A stretch of 64,000 nucleotides of DNA. Source: Manihot esculenta. Its lineage: Eukaryota > Streptophyta > Magnoliopsida > Malpighiales > Euphorbiaceae. The stretch is taken from positions 6,256,058 to 6,320,057 of the forward strand of contig NC_035168.2 in assembly GCF_001659605.2 (NCBI RefSeq), read 5' to 3'. The notes under the pieces were generated by a model. It made no database searches. It was not told the DNA's origin and saw only the letters and a program-made list of their open reading frames with translations. A program made the position numbers and the translations under genes. Shown here in pieces: positions 38,347-49,502 of this stretch. Position 1 is the stretch's first letter, and each line of letters starts with the position of its first letter.

Positions 38347-40665
38347 TGTAACGACCCCAAAATGGACCGTCACCGGCGCTAGGATTCAGGTCGGCTTAAG
38401 GCCGCCAGAACCCGTAGCAAGCTTGCTATACTCTCTGTGTACCTGTAAATCTCATACATGATCATACATTTCTGTGAAAATAAAACTCTTTGCTGAACCA
38501 CGGCTTAACCTGTGCATGCACTAACTCTGTACTCTGTACCCTATACTCTGTACTCTGTATTCCCTGACTAGAGCTTGCTCTAGATGGGTTCCCTCATACC
38601 TGTTAAGCCTGGTTTTTCACATACTCTGTAAAATATATACATATACAGATCATGTACATAACAAAAGATTTACATCACAAACCACTAAGTCAAGCACAAG
38701 TCTAACTGGAAACACAACTAGTACATCTCTTTAATATTACATGTCCACTCTAAGCTGTTACAAAACTCTTCTCTCTTTCTGAACTCTTCTGGACTTCCCC
38801 TGTACACTGTACAATGAACCTGCAAGACTGGGGTTAAGGGAGTGGGATGAGCTATATAGCCCAGTGAGTAGAACAGTAAAACAATTCATTAAAATATGAT
38901 ATGATGGAATGCATCATAACACAGACAATCCACATCAAGAGTAAACCTGTCACCACATAGTCCCAGTAAACCGTGCCAGGCCATAGACTGGGGTCCTAGT
39001 CTTCCTGTCCCATATATGTATATGTGTATATAACACCTATACTTACCATTCACTAAGCATAGACTGTTTGCCTATACCCGCCAGGCCGTAGAATGGGGTC
39101 CTGGACTTCCTATACCTGCCAGGCCGTAGAATGGGGTCCTGGACTTCCTGTCTGAAACTATTGGATCATTCAGCATTTACCCACACCAACAATATAGCAA
39201 TGCAATGCAACATCTTTGTGAGTTCTAATGCAATCAACCTATTGCATAAACATGATGCATGAAAGATGCCAAAAGCAGTTAATGTCTTTAAAACAAGTAA
39301 TAAGTTTAGTTCCACTCACCTCTGGCTGTCTGGACTGACTCTGCAAGTTCTGTAAACTCTGGAGCAGTACTCACTGTTGCTCTCTCTGGTTCCTCTGGTC
39401 TGTATAGGCACAGATAAACTCAAATGAGGGACCAAACTAGCTTATGACCAACTCTATTAAACTCCCCAAGAATCCCCTTAAACTCACTCTAACATCCATG
39501 CAAAGCATGCAAAGGAAAGCTGGACAGAACACTTTCAGCGGCAGGTTCGGCGGCCGAAAGTCCTCTCCAGAGACGAAACTCATGCACCTTCGGCGGCCGA
39601 ATCTCAATCTTCGGCGGCCGAATCTCAATCTTCGGCGGCCGAATCTCAATCTTCGGCGGCCGAACCCTTTCGGGGGCAAGTTTCGGGGGCTGAAAGGCAC
39701 TCCAGAGACGAAAGTCTCTAACCTTCGGCGGCACCTTCGGCGGCCGAATCCCCCAAACAGAGCCGAACTTCAAAACTCTCGAGGGCAAGCTGTGGCAGCC
39801 AAAGCCACCAGGCAAGAGGTTTGGCGGCCGAATACACCTTCGGCTACCAAACCTGAGTTCATCCAGAACTCAGCCCCGACGGCAACCTAGCTCCTCCATC
39901 CCCTCAACCTCTCAAAACATGCATACTTCAACTCCTCAACACACATATACTCAAGTATATGTACAAAGGGGTCCAAAACTATCTAAAAACCCCAACAAAC
40001 ATATCAAACATAACACATAATCATGCTTACATGCATAAATCATCAAAAACATCCTTTTTCACCTAAACATGCATCTTTACCCAAACCTCCATAAAACTTC
40101 TGTAAAACATTAAAACAAGTTCAAGATCTTCACTTACCTCTTGTAAACAAGAAAAATGGATCAACTCCTCTTCAAACTCATTAAACCTCAAAACTTGGTT
40201 TTTTAACTTCAAAACCTTCAAAACCCTTGAAAACCAACAAAACTCTGCATGAGCAGCTAAAAACCTTGCAGATGAGTCATGAGAGATGTGGCCTAACCTC
40301 TGGCAATGATCTGGAGGCAACACCTGTCCAAATCACTGACTAAGGAATGCACAATAGCTGGCTGGCCAACTCAACCTCGGCTGCCGAATCGCATGCAAAA
40401 CCATGCAACATTCGGGGGCCGAACTTGAACTTCGGAAGCCGAACATTGGGCACTTTCGGTGGCCGAACTTACCTTCGGCGGCCGAACCTGACAAAAGTCC
40501 CCATAGCCTTTTCTCTTCAAAACTTAAATCATTTCAACTTAAAAACCGTAAAACATAACATAATATTTTAGAAAAACATAAATCCTACCCTTCTATAGAA
40601 TTCCAACATCCCGGATTCCATCGAACGACAGGAATTCCGATGCCGGACTCTAGCCGGGTATTACA
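38347..40665 (-). repeat. Element B 5' LTR
   Basis: 2,319 bp. It carries four consecutive copies of the palindrome core where the 3' LTR has two, spaced by AATCTCAATC (about 39,588-39,666). Otherwise it is collinear with the 3' LTR. Confidence 0.93.
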
Positions 40666-40670
40666 CAAGG
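40666..40670. other. Target-site duplication of element B, right copy
   Basis: CAAGG, identical to 30,868-30,872. Confidence 0.93.
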
Positions 40671-40712
40671 CATAACACACATCATACACATAAAACACAC
40701 ATAAAACTAACC

Positions 40713-42715
40713 TCAGAAGAGATAAGGGTACTGCTGGAGCAGGGACTCCCGTGTCTCCCAAGTACATTCGTCCAAATTGTGGTGGTTCCACATGACTTTT
40801 ACCATCGGGATTTTCTTGTTTCTCAGCTTCCTGATCTGGGTGTCTATGATCCGTACTGGCTGTTCAACATAAGTGAGATCTTCTTGGATCTCCACATCAG
40901 GCTCACTAAGAACCTTGCCCGGATCTGACATGAACTTCCTCAACATTGAAACATGGAACACCGGATGGATCCTTTCTATTGAAGCAGGTAAATCCAGCTT
41001 GTACGACACATTCCCAATCTTTTGCAAGGTCTCAAAGGGTCCGATGTATCGTGGGGCTAGTTTACCTTTCTTCCCAAAGCGAACCACTCCTTTCATAGGA
41101 GACACCTTGAGCAATACCAGATCTCCCTCCTGAAACTCTACTTGCCTTCTGCGGAGGTCTGCATAACTCTTCTGTCTGTTTGCAGCAGTCTTGATTCTTT
41201 CTTTGATTATGGGTACCACCCTGCTGGTGATCTCTACTAGCTCAGGCCCTGCCAAGGCCTTTTCTCCAACCTCTTCCCAGCAAACAGGTGATCTGCACTT
41301 CCTCCCATACAAAGCTTCATATGGAGCCATCCCGATGCTAGCATGATGGCCGTTATTGTAGGCAAACTCCACTAAAGGTAGATGCTGCCTCCAAGAATCG
41401 CCAAAGTCCAGCACACACATTTTGAGCATATCCTCTATCGTCTGGATGGTCCTTTCTGATTGTCCGTCCGTCTGTGGATGGAAAGCAGTGCTAAAATCCA
41501 ACCTGGTACCCATGGCATTCTGCAAACTCCGCCAAAACCTGGAGGTGAACTGGGGTCCTCTATCGGACACTATTGAAATGGGAACCCCATGCAGCCTGAC
41601 GATCTCCTCAACATATACCTGCGCCAACTTGTCCACAGAATAGCCACTCCTGATAGGGATGAAGTGAGCAGATTTGGTGAGTCTGTCCACAATCACCCAT
41701 ATGGAGTCTAATCTGTTGGACGCCGCCGGTAACCCCACTACGAAGTCCATAGCTATATTCTCCCATTTCCACTCTGGAATAGATAGCGGGTTAAGCATTC
41801 CAGCTGGCTTCTGATGTTCCAGCTTCACCCTCTGACACACTTTGCAGGCTGACACAAACTGTGCCACTTCTTTCTTCATAGCTGGCCACCAATAGACCTT
41901 CTTCAAATCTTGATACATCTTGGTGGCTCCGGGGTGAACGTTGTATCTTGCATTATGAGCCTCTCTCATAATGTCTCCTTTTAGCCCTATGTCGTCTGGT
42001 ACACACAATCTGCTCCCATAGTGGAGGATCCCCTTGCTGTCGAATCTGAACTTGCTATGCTTGCCTGACTGAACAGTCTTGGCAATCTTTAATCTTTACT
42101 AACTCTGGGTCCTCATGCTGTTTCTGAGCCACCTGCTCCAGAAACACGGGTGCCACTCTCATCTGGGCTACTAAAGCACCTGTACCAGACAACTCCAACT
42201 GTAGACCTTCATTCATGAGCTCGAAAAACTCCCTCACTACTGGCCTCCTCTCTGCTGAAATATGGGACAAACTGCCAAGCGATTTCCGGCTTAAAGCGTC
42301 TGCCACAACATTCGCCTTACCCGGATGGTACTGGATCTTGCAATCATAGTCACTAAGCAGTTCTACCCATCTCCTCTGCCTCAGATTCAGATCCCTCTGA
42401 CTCAAGATGTACTGCAGGCTCTTATGATCGGTGAAGATCTCACATTTAACCCCATAGAGGTAATGCCTCCACATCTTGAGTGCAAAAATTACTGCTGCCA
42501 TCTCCAGGTCATGTGTAGGATAATTCAACTCATGCTTCTTCAGCTGTCTAGAAGCATAAGCAATCACCCTTTCATTCTGCATTAACATACAACCCAATCC
42601 CACTCGGGATGCATCACAGAAAACTGTTAAATCCTCATTGCTAGCTGGCAAAGCTAACACTGGTGCTAACGTTAACCTCTTCTTAAGCTCTTCTAAACTC
42701 TCTTCGCACTGGTCA
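40713..42715 (-). pseudogene. Element A pol: RNase H, integrase and chromodomain part
   Basis: Starting at the C insertion point (42,715, in [14 protein letters not shown]), the frame covers RNase H ([26 protein letters not shown]). A frameshift near 42,085-42,055 follows. Then come the integrase zinc finger (HNARYNVHPG…CKVCQ), the core (AMDFVVGLP, SDRGPQFTSRFW, HPQTDGQSERT) and a complete chromodomain ending LDECTWETRESLLQQYPYLF with a TGA at 40,715-40,713. Unlike element B, A keeps its chromodomain without stops. Chromodomains of this type direct integration toward marked heterochromatin. The piece is one exon-like remnant of a polyprotein scattered across the nest. Confidence 0.9.
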
Positions 42716-43092
42716 TGTAATACCCGGCTAGATCCCGGCATCGGAATCCCTACCTTCCGGCGGAATCTCCGTTGGAATATGGAATTTTGATGATGCCAGA
42801 GTCTTCTAGAGGGGTAAAATGTGATTTCTAAAATGATTTTTTTCTGATTTCATGGTTTTAAATGAAAAAGAAGTGAGTTTTGAAAAGAAAAGACTAAGGA
42901 GGTTTTTGCCAGGTTCGGCCGCCAAAAGTGAAGTTCGGCCGCCGAACATGAGTTGGTTTTGGGAGCGCTTTTGGCCTCCGAAAGCTATGTTTGAACAAAC
43001 CAGGTTCGGCAGCCGAACCTCAAGTTCGGCCGCCGAACATGGGGGTGTTTTGCATGCATGTTAGGCCGCCGAAGGAGGTTTGGCTGGCCACC

Positions 43093-43100
43093 TATAAAAG
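43093..43100 (+). promoter_or_regulatory. TATA box of element C 5' LTR
   Basis: TATAAAAG in GCCACCTATAAAAGCCCC, 20-25 bp after the last motif of the first palindrome cluster. The 3' LTR copy is at 49,881-49,888. Confidence 0.7.
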
Positions 43101-44461
43101 CCCCTCAGACCAAAAATGGGCGAGATTTCTCCCCATTCTCGAGCTCAGGTGTGTTCATGTCCTCCTTTGGTCATTTTCATGTTTTCTCTTCATCTCCTTC
43201 ATATTTTTATGAGTTCCATGGTTGTTTTGAAGAGTTTTCAAGCTTAGATCAAAGTTTTGGGAGCTTGGAGACCCAAGGAGTAGTTTCCTCCCATCTCCAA
43301 GTTAGAGCTCGCACAAACCTTCGATCTTCAAGAGGTAAGTGTGGATCTATGCTTTCTTTTACGTTTCATGAAGTTTTAAGTGAGTTTTAAGAGGTTTTGA
43401 TGGTTGAGTATGGGTAGATATGCATGTTAGGGTTTATGTGGGTTTTATGCCCAATGTATGATAATGTATGTTCATGTGATGTTGTGTTGGGGTTTAAGTT
43501 AGTTTTCAAGCCCCTTGAACTTATGGGAGAGAGTATGCATGATTGGGAAAGAGTATGTGAGGTTTGGTTTGTTTTGATGGTTTTGGCCTATGTGGGTCAT
43601 AAACTATCTATGTATGCTTTAGATGTTGTTTTTGGGGAGTTTAAGCTTGTTTGAGCTCCTTTGTGCATGGTTAAGGATGTATGCATGTGTTTGAGGAGTT
43701 GGATGCTTGTTTTGGGGTGTATGGAAGGTTTGGAAGGCTTGAAATGCACAAAGGCTGAGTTCTGGATGAACTCAGGTTCGGCCGCCGAAGGTGGTTTCGG
43801 CCGCCGAACCTGCCTGAGGATGCAGGGATTGGCCGCCTAACATTGCCCCCGAAAGTTGAGTTTTGGCTTGAAAGCAGACTTTCGGCCGTCGAAGGTAATG
43901 TTCGGCCGCCGAAAGTGTCTGACTTTCGTCTCTAGAGAGAGAGTTCGGCCGCCGAAGGTGCCGCCGAACCTGCCTAACTTTCGTCTCTGTCTGGGACTTT
44001 CGGCCGCCGAAGGTGCCGCCGAAAGTGCCCTGTCCAGCCTTTTCATGAGTATTTTCTATGCATGTTTAAGTGATGCTTTAGGGGGTTTTTGGGTAGTTGT
44101 TTATGAGTTGTTTAGAGTATGTTTGGCACCTCACTAGAGTCCACCTGTGTAGGATCGGACCCGAGGAACCGAGGTGTTTAGCAGTGTTAGCTGCTTCAGA
44201 GTTAGTCCAGAGCTAGCCAGAGGTGAGTGGAACTAACCCTTATGTTTTAAATCAAATGTTTTCAGCATGTTCAAGCATGTTCATGCATCATGAATACCAT
44301 GTTATGCAATAGGTTGTTTGCATTAGAATTCACGAATATGATGCACTGCATAATACGATGATAATGATGTGGATGGATACTGGATGATCCTCTAGCCCTC
44401 AGTATGTTATGACATGATATGAAATGATATGATATGGAATGTACGATATGATATGAGACGA

Positions 44462-44587
44462 GAAGCCCAGGCGTGGCCGTATCGCCCCTGGCATATAGTA
44501 TGAGAAGTCCAGGTGTGGCTGTATCGCCCCTGGCATAAAGTATGTGAAGTCCAGGCGTGGCCGTATCGCCCCTGGCATAAAGCATTG
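44462..44587 (+). repeat. 42-bp minisatellite, three copies, in element C 5' LTR
   Basis: Units start GAAGYCCAGG at 44,462, 44,504 and 44,546 and contain CCAGG…CCCCTGG, which can pair. The minus-strand open frame with repeated ARGDTATPGL words is just this repeat. The 3' LTR has the same array from 51,250. Confidence 0.9.
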
Positions 44588-45228
44588 TTGACTTGTTATG
44601 GTACGAGATTGATATGTAGAGGGCTATTGGTGACAGATTCATCCTTGAGGTGATATATTTGTGATGTGACGCATTCCATGATAGCATATGTTAAAATGAA
44701 CTGTTTTCTTTTATGGTTTCTGCTCTCTGGGCTTTTTAGCTCACCCCTCTCCCCTAACCCCAGGTTTGCAGGGTCAGAGGTAGTTCAGGAAGACGACAAG
44801 ATATGGTTATGGTCACGTTATGTAATAGAATAGCAGTGGACATGATGTAACGTAAAGTTGTGTAAGGATGTAAAAGAGTTATGTTGTAATATGACATTAT
44901 GTTATATGTTCAGAGTTATAGTATTGTGCTTGGCCCGAGTTGGTTAATCCCTTTATACATGAGTTTTATTTCATGTCGATATATGTGTTGGACCGAGTTT
45001 GACATAGGGTATGCTGACCCTAGGGGTTCTATGAGTTCAATCATAGTGCATACACAGGTCAAGCTGGGAAAAGGTAAAGTTTTATATGTTTTATGGATAT
45101 GTTTGATCATGTATGGGATTATACCAGCTGTACAGGATGCATAGTAGGCTTGCTACGGGTCCCGGTGGCCTTATGCCGATCTGGATCCTAGCGCCGGTAG
45201 CGGTCCGGATTTCTGGGTCGTTACAGAA

Positions 45229-45240
45229 TGGTATCAGAGC
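45229..45240 (+). other. Element C primer-binding site
   Basis: TGGTATCAGAGC, three bases after the 5' LTR; pairs with initiator tRNA-Met. Confidence 0.92.
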
Positions 45241-45487
45241 CCTAGGTTCACATGGTCGGACCTATAGTGTGTCGGACTCATAGAGGTTATAGTAGGGCAA
45301 GCACAATAGGAAGATCATGTCCACTAGGATAGGATATGGAGTCCTGTCTTGTATGATGATGTGAAATGCCATGATAATGAGCATGTGCATTAATGCTATG
45401 TTATGTATGTGATGCAGGTTCATGTGTTTCCACATGAACCATAAGATGCTAATGTTTATGTGCTATGTTATGCTTTCAGAAGTTAAG

Positions 45488-46927
45488 ATGAGAGGAACTC
45501 GTCGATCTGCGAGATTGACTGGAGCTCCGCCAGAGAATGAGGGCATGGATGCCCATTCCCCTGCTCTGCAGAGGGCAAGATCTTGTAGGACGATCAGGGA
45601 AAGTACATCAAGGGACCCTAGAAGGTCTTTTGATGCAGGTCGGAGGAGATCAGTTCATGAAGGTATGTCAGCGGATGTGATGGAAACAGAGGAGGATAAC
45701 CAGAGAAGAGATAGTAGTTTGGGCATGAGAATGTCAGTAGAGGATATGGGAGAGTCCCAAGGAGGCACTCAGGCCTCGGGCTTTGTTCCACCACAGTGTC
45801 CACCCTACCCGCAAGGGCCAGGGTATCCGATGGGAGGTACATCGGATTTCTTTAGCCATAACCCATATCCCACCTTTATGCCCTATCCTCCCTTTTACCC
45901 ACAGTACCCCATGTTTCCATCCTCACCCTTTTTCTCAGGTCCAGCAAACCCTAACCCAGGGGATGCTGCACCTCCTCCTCCACCAGCAGAACCAATAGTC
46001 CCTGATGTCCAGATACCCAAACCTGGTTCATCAGTTGGGGGTAAAGTAAAGATGACAGATTACCTCAAGTTGGATGCCCCCAAGTTCGAAGCAGGCGATG
46101 ACCCTTTTGAGTACCTCAGAACGGTAAAGATGATAACAAATGAGCTAGGAGCAAGTGACAGTAGAGCCATTCAGATGGCAGGGTTCACATTGAAATGCAA
46201 GAAGGCAAGGGAATGGTTTAAAAACTATGTGGACCCAAGGTTGGAGAGCTTATCCTGGGAGCAGTTTGCCAATGAGTTTGCAGGATGGGCTTTTCCGGAT
46301 AGTTCCAGAGAACTGAAGATGATTGAGTTTGAGCAGCTAAGGCAGACGGAAGAGATGAGTGTAGATGAGTTTACAGACAGGTTCCTGGAGCTGTTGCCGT
46401 TTTCAGGACAAGGTCTTGATACAGACCTAAAGAAGTCTAGGAGATATGTTATGAAGCTTCACCCCAGGTATTCCTCGTTGGTTCAATCAGCAGAAAGGGA
46501 GAGTTTCCATGCTATATTGGATATGGCGCGGAGAATGGAGGCTAGTGCCATTGTCCAAGGGACAGTTAAACAGTACGTGGCACAGTCTTCGGGTTCCAAA
46601 CTCCCGAGGACAAGTGATGTTAATCTCTCCCCTCTAAGTGAGGCTGTCACAAAAAGTAAGAAGGGAGACAGAGGTCTCAGAAGATCAAAGAAGAACAAGT
46701 TCTGGAATCGGATAAAGTCTGGTCTGGGATTAGGAGGTGGCTCGAGCTCAGGCACAGAGGTTGCAGAGTGTGCGAGGTGCGGTAGGCCGCACAAGGGAGT
46801 CTGTCGGTTTGGGACTACAGCATATTACAGATGCGGCCAGGAGGGGCACATAGCTCGAGAGTGCCCTAAGGCAGCTTTTATGACATTGTCCCATCAGACA
46901 ACTCCAGGCAGTATGGCTCAGCCATAA
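45488..46927 (+). CDS. Element C Gag (near-intact, ends in an early stop)
   Basis: ATG 45,488 gives [12 protein letters not shown], the same start as B. An upstream in-frame start at 45,422 is less likely. The 479 codons cover a basic N-terminus, a Pro/Tyr-rich linker, the retrotransposon Gag core ([20 protein letters not shown] to about residue 345), and zinc-knuckle motifs CARCGRPHKGVC and YRCGQEGHIAREC. The second knuckle has lost its first Cys (Tyr instead). The frame stops at TAA 46,925-46,927 (AQP*), while related frames continue with AQPAAP. The following stretch (46,937-47,119: SAPAQIFAMTQQEANTSN) is the original continuation. Gag packages element RNA into cytoplasmic particles. Whether this copy makes protein is unknown. 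Confidence 0.85.
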   Translation: MRGTRRSARLTGAPPENEGMDAHSPALQRARSCRTIRESTSRDPRRSFDAGRRRSVHEGMSADVMETEEDNQRRDSSLGMRMSVEDMGESQGGTQASGFVPPQCPPYPQGPGYPMGGTSDFFSHNPYPTFMPYPPFYPQYPMFPSSPFFSGPANPNPGDAAPPPPPAEPIVPDVQIPKPGSSVGGKVKMTDYLKLDAPKFEAGDDPFEYLRTVKMITNELGASDSRAIQMAGFTLKCKKAREWFKNYVDPRLESLSWEQFANEFAGWAFPDSSRELKMIEFEQLRQTEEMSVDEFTDRFLELLPFSGQGLDTDLKKSRRYVMKLHPRYSSLVQSAERESFHAILDMARRMEASAIVQGTVKQYVAQSSGSKLPRTSDVNLSPLSEAVTKSKKGDRGLRRSKKNKFWNRIKSGLGLGGGSSSGTEVAECARCGRPHKGVCRFGTTAYYRCGQEGHIARECPKAAFMTLSHQTTPGSMAQP

Positions 46928-46936
46928 GCTCCAGTC

Positions 46937-49330
46937 ATGTTTCAGGGCAGTGGTAGAGGCGGAGACAGGGAGACAGCCCCTTCTTCAGCAGGTTCCCGTG
47001 GGGAAGGTCCATCAGCTCCAGCGCAGATCTTCGCCATGACTCAGCAGGAGGCTAACACATCGAACCCGATGGGATCAGGTAATCTCACTCTGGTATGTTC
47101 TGGTGTGTCTGTTTCATGAACCCTGATGTTTCTCTTTCCTTTGTTTGCTTGTGAGCCCTTATGAGGTTGGGTTGATAGCTTATGGGTTAGAGTATTCCCT
47201 TGGGGTCAGTGCACCCAAGTGTGATCCATCTGTGGCAGAGTCAGTCTGCCGGTATAGTCAGAGTATGTGTTGTGAGTAGATGCCTTCCAGCTGACCTAGC
47301 GGTTCTAGATTTGACTGTTTGACGTCATTCTAGGGTTGGATTGGTTCTTCTACTAGTGGTACTGCCTAGTCTGCAGAGACAAGGTAGTCAGGTTCAGAGG
47401 TCAGGATGGATCAGAGGTAGTCCTTAGAGGGGACAGAATAGGGATACCTAGAGGTTCAGTATCAACCCTATAGGCTCGTAGGTTGTTCAGGAAAAGTTGT
47501 CAGGGGTTCTAGCTCTTCAGAGAGAGTATAGCAGTCAGGTCAGGGAGCCCGCCTCAGTGCCCATTGTTAGAGAGTTTTAGATGTTTCCCCAGACGAGTTC
47601 CCAGGACTATCACCTGTCAGGGAGATAGAGTTCAAAAATAGAAGTAATGCATGGAATTGGACCAACCTCTATCCCTCCCCACAGGATGGTATCAACAGAG
47701 TTAAAGGAGTTATAAGGATCAGTTGTAAGAGTTGGTAGTTAAGGGTTCCCATCTGACTGAGCACTTCACCTTGGGGTGTTCCAGTGTTGTTATGAGGATG
47801 AAGGATGGATCCCTAGGACTTTGTATCGACTACAAGTCGTTGAGCAAAGTCACTACCCAGAACAAGTATTTGTTACCTTGGATCGACGATCTATTTTAAG
47901 CCAGCTAGCAGGAGCTAGTTGCCTTTCCAAGATAGATCTGAAGTCTAGGTACCATCAGTTAAGATCAAGGAAGAAGATGTGCAGATAGCAGTGTTTAGAA
48001 CCAGATATGGGCACTATGAGTTCCTAGGAATGTCGTTCGGGTTAATGAACGCCCCTACATCATTCATGGATCTCATAAGCAGAGTTTTAGTCGGTTTCTG
48101 GATCACTCCGTTATTGTCTTCATTGACGGTATCTCGGCGAGTTCCAGAAATGCAGAAGAGTATGCCCATCATCTGAAATCAGGATTGCAGATCCTGAGAG
48201 AACATGGCTTGGATGCCTAGTTCTCCAATGTGAGTTCTGGTCGAGGAGCATATCCTTCTTGGGTCATGTGTGTCGGAGAAAGGAAAGTGAAGTAGACCTG
48301 AGAAAGTTGAAGTTGTAGCCGACTAGCCCAGGCCCATGGTAATGACAAAGATTAAGAACTTTTGGGTTGGGCAGGTTACCTAATGGAGGTTCATCTAGAA
48401 CTTCTCTATAGTTGCCGCTCCTATGGCCAGATGGATCAAGAAGAACTAGAGGGTGTGTGGTCTACTCAGAGTGATAAGGGCTTTGAAAAGCCAAAGGAAA
48501 TGTTGATGTCAGCACCAGTGGTGGCTCTGTCCGCCAGTGATGAAGATTTCACAGTGTCCTGTGATGCGTCCCGTGTTGGACTAGGTTGAGTGTTTAATGT
48601 AAAGTGGTAGAATGATTGCTTATGCTTCTAGGTAGCTGAAGAAGCATGAGTTGAATCACCTTACACACGATCCAGAGATGGCAATGGGAATACTTGCACT
48701 CAAGATGTGGAGGCGATACCTGTATAAGGTATGAGGACAGATCCTTACAGATCGAAAGAGCTTGCAATACATCTTGAGTCAAGAGAGGAGAATCAGAGGC
48801 AGAAAAAAGGAGTAAGAGCTGCATAGTCAGAAGATGAGAAGAATCAGAACTGCTGTGAGTCAGCAGGAGAGTATGAAGTCGTCCGCAAGAGGCATGTAAG
48901 GTTTCAGAAGAGAAGAAGAGTTTTGTCAGAGTGCGCGGCGGAAGCGTGTTTAGGTTCTCGAGGAAGTCGAGGTTTGCTGGAGGTGTCTCCAAAAGAGAGG
49001 GTGATTCGTTATGGGCAGAAAGGTAAATTAGCTCTCAGATACATTGGACTCTTTGAAATCCTGCAAGGGATTTGGGAATGTATCCTACGAGTTAGATTTA
49101 CCCACTTCTATGGAAGAGATCCATTCGTTTTTCCATGTTTCCACGGTATATGAGTTCGTGTCGGATCCGAGTGAGGTTCTTAAAGGAACCAGAGGTGGAG
49201 ACCGTAGAGGATCTCACCTATGTTGAGCAGCTAGTACGGACCATAGACACACAAGTCAGAAAGTGTGGAAACAAGGAAATCCCAATGGTGAAAGCCCATT
49301 AGAATCACCTTAAGATGAAAAGTGCACCAG
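46937..49330 (+). pseudogene. Element C pol, heavily mutated, integrase core deleted
   Basis: Recognisable fragments in changing frames are: the end of Gag/protease (46,937-47,119); RT around 47,776-48,176 ([34 protein letters not shown], with no intact FIDDIL); RNase H around 48,490-48,790 ([16 protein letters not shown], then LQYILSQERR). The sequence then jumps to the end of integrase (about 48,835 on: KGKLALRYIGLFEIL) and a ruined chromodomain (VEDLTYVEQLVRTIDTQVRK near 49,205-49,265). The zinc finger and DDE core present in A and B are missing, about 1 kb. It is dead and dependent on other copies. Confidence 0.85.
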
Positions 49331-49464
49331 GGAGACCGAGAGTTTATACTCTAGCAATGACCGTGTCTCTCTTTTAGAAGAAAGGTTTTTAGGTTTTGCT
49401 TGCTTGTTGCTTGCTTGCTTATGTATGTTAGATGCTATGCTTTGAGTTGCCTGTTTGTTTGTTT

Positions 49465-49502
49465 GAACATTCGAGGACGAATGTTCTTAAAGGGGGGAAG
49501 AA
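49465..49502 (+). other. Element C stem-loop and polypurine tract
   Basis: GAACATTCG-AGGA-CGAATGTTC (49,465-49,486), then TTAAAGGGGGGAAGAA to the LTR edge. The nine base pairs of the stem are perfect. Confidence 0.87.

Larger units (their letters stand above)
30873..40665 (-). mobile_element. Element B: complete Tekay/Del-like chromovirus, nested in A
   Basis: 9,793 bp with two LTRs (30,873-33,142 and 38,347-40,665), primer-binding site, one polyprotein frame with three stop codons, polypurine tract, and a perfect 5-bp target duplication. It interrupts the short 3' non-coding segment of element A between its chromodomain end and its polypurine tract. The left and right LTRs differ by many point changes, mostly transitions, and by 49 bp of length. 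Confidence 0.95.
42716..45225 (+). repeat. Element C 5' LTR
   Basis: 2,510 bp, TGTAATACCCGGC…GGGTCGTTACA. Palindrome clusters lie at about 42,913-43,075 and 43,776-44,030. The TATA box is at 43,093-43,100 and a 42-bp minisatellite at 44,462-44,587. Confidence 0.93.

Noticed and set aside
44271..44687. 138-aa minus-strand frame with repeated ARGDTATPGL units
   Set aside because: It is a reading of the 42-bp LTR minisatellite; the same frame recurs in the other LTR copy.
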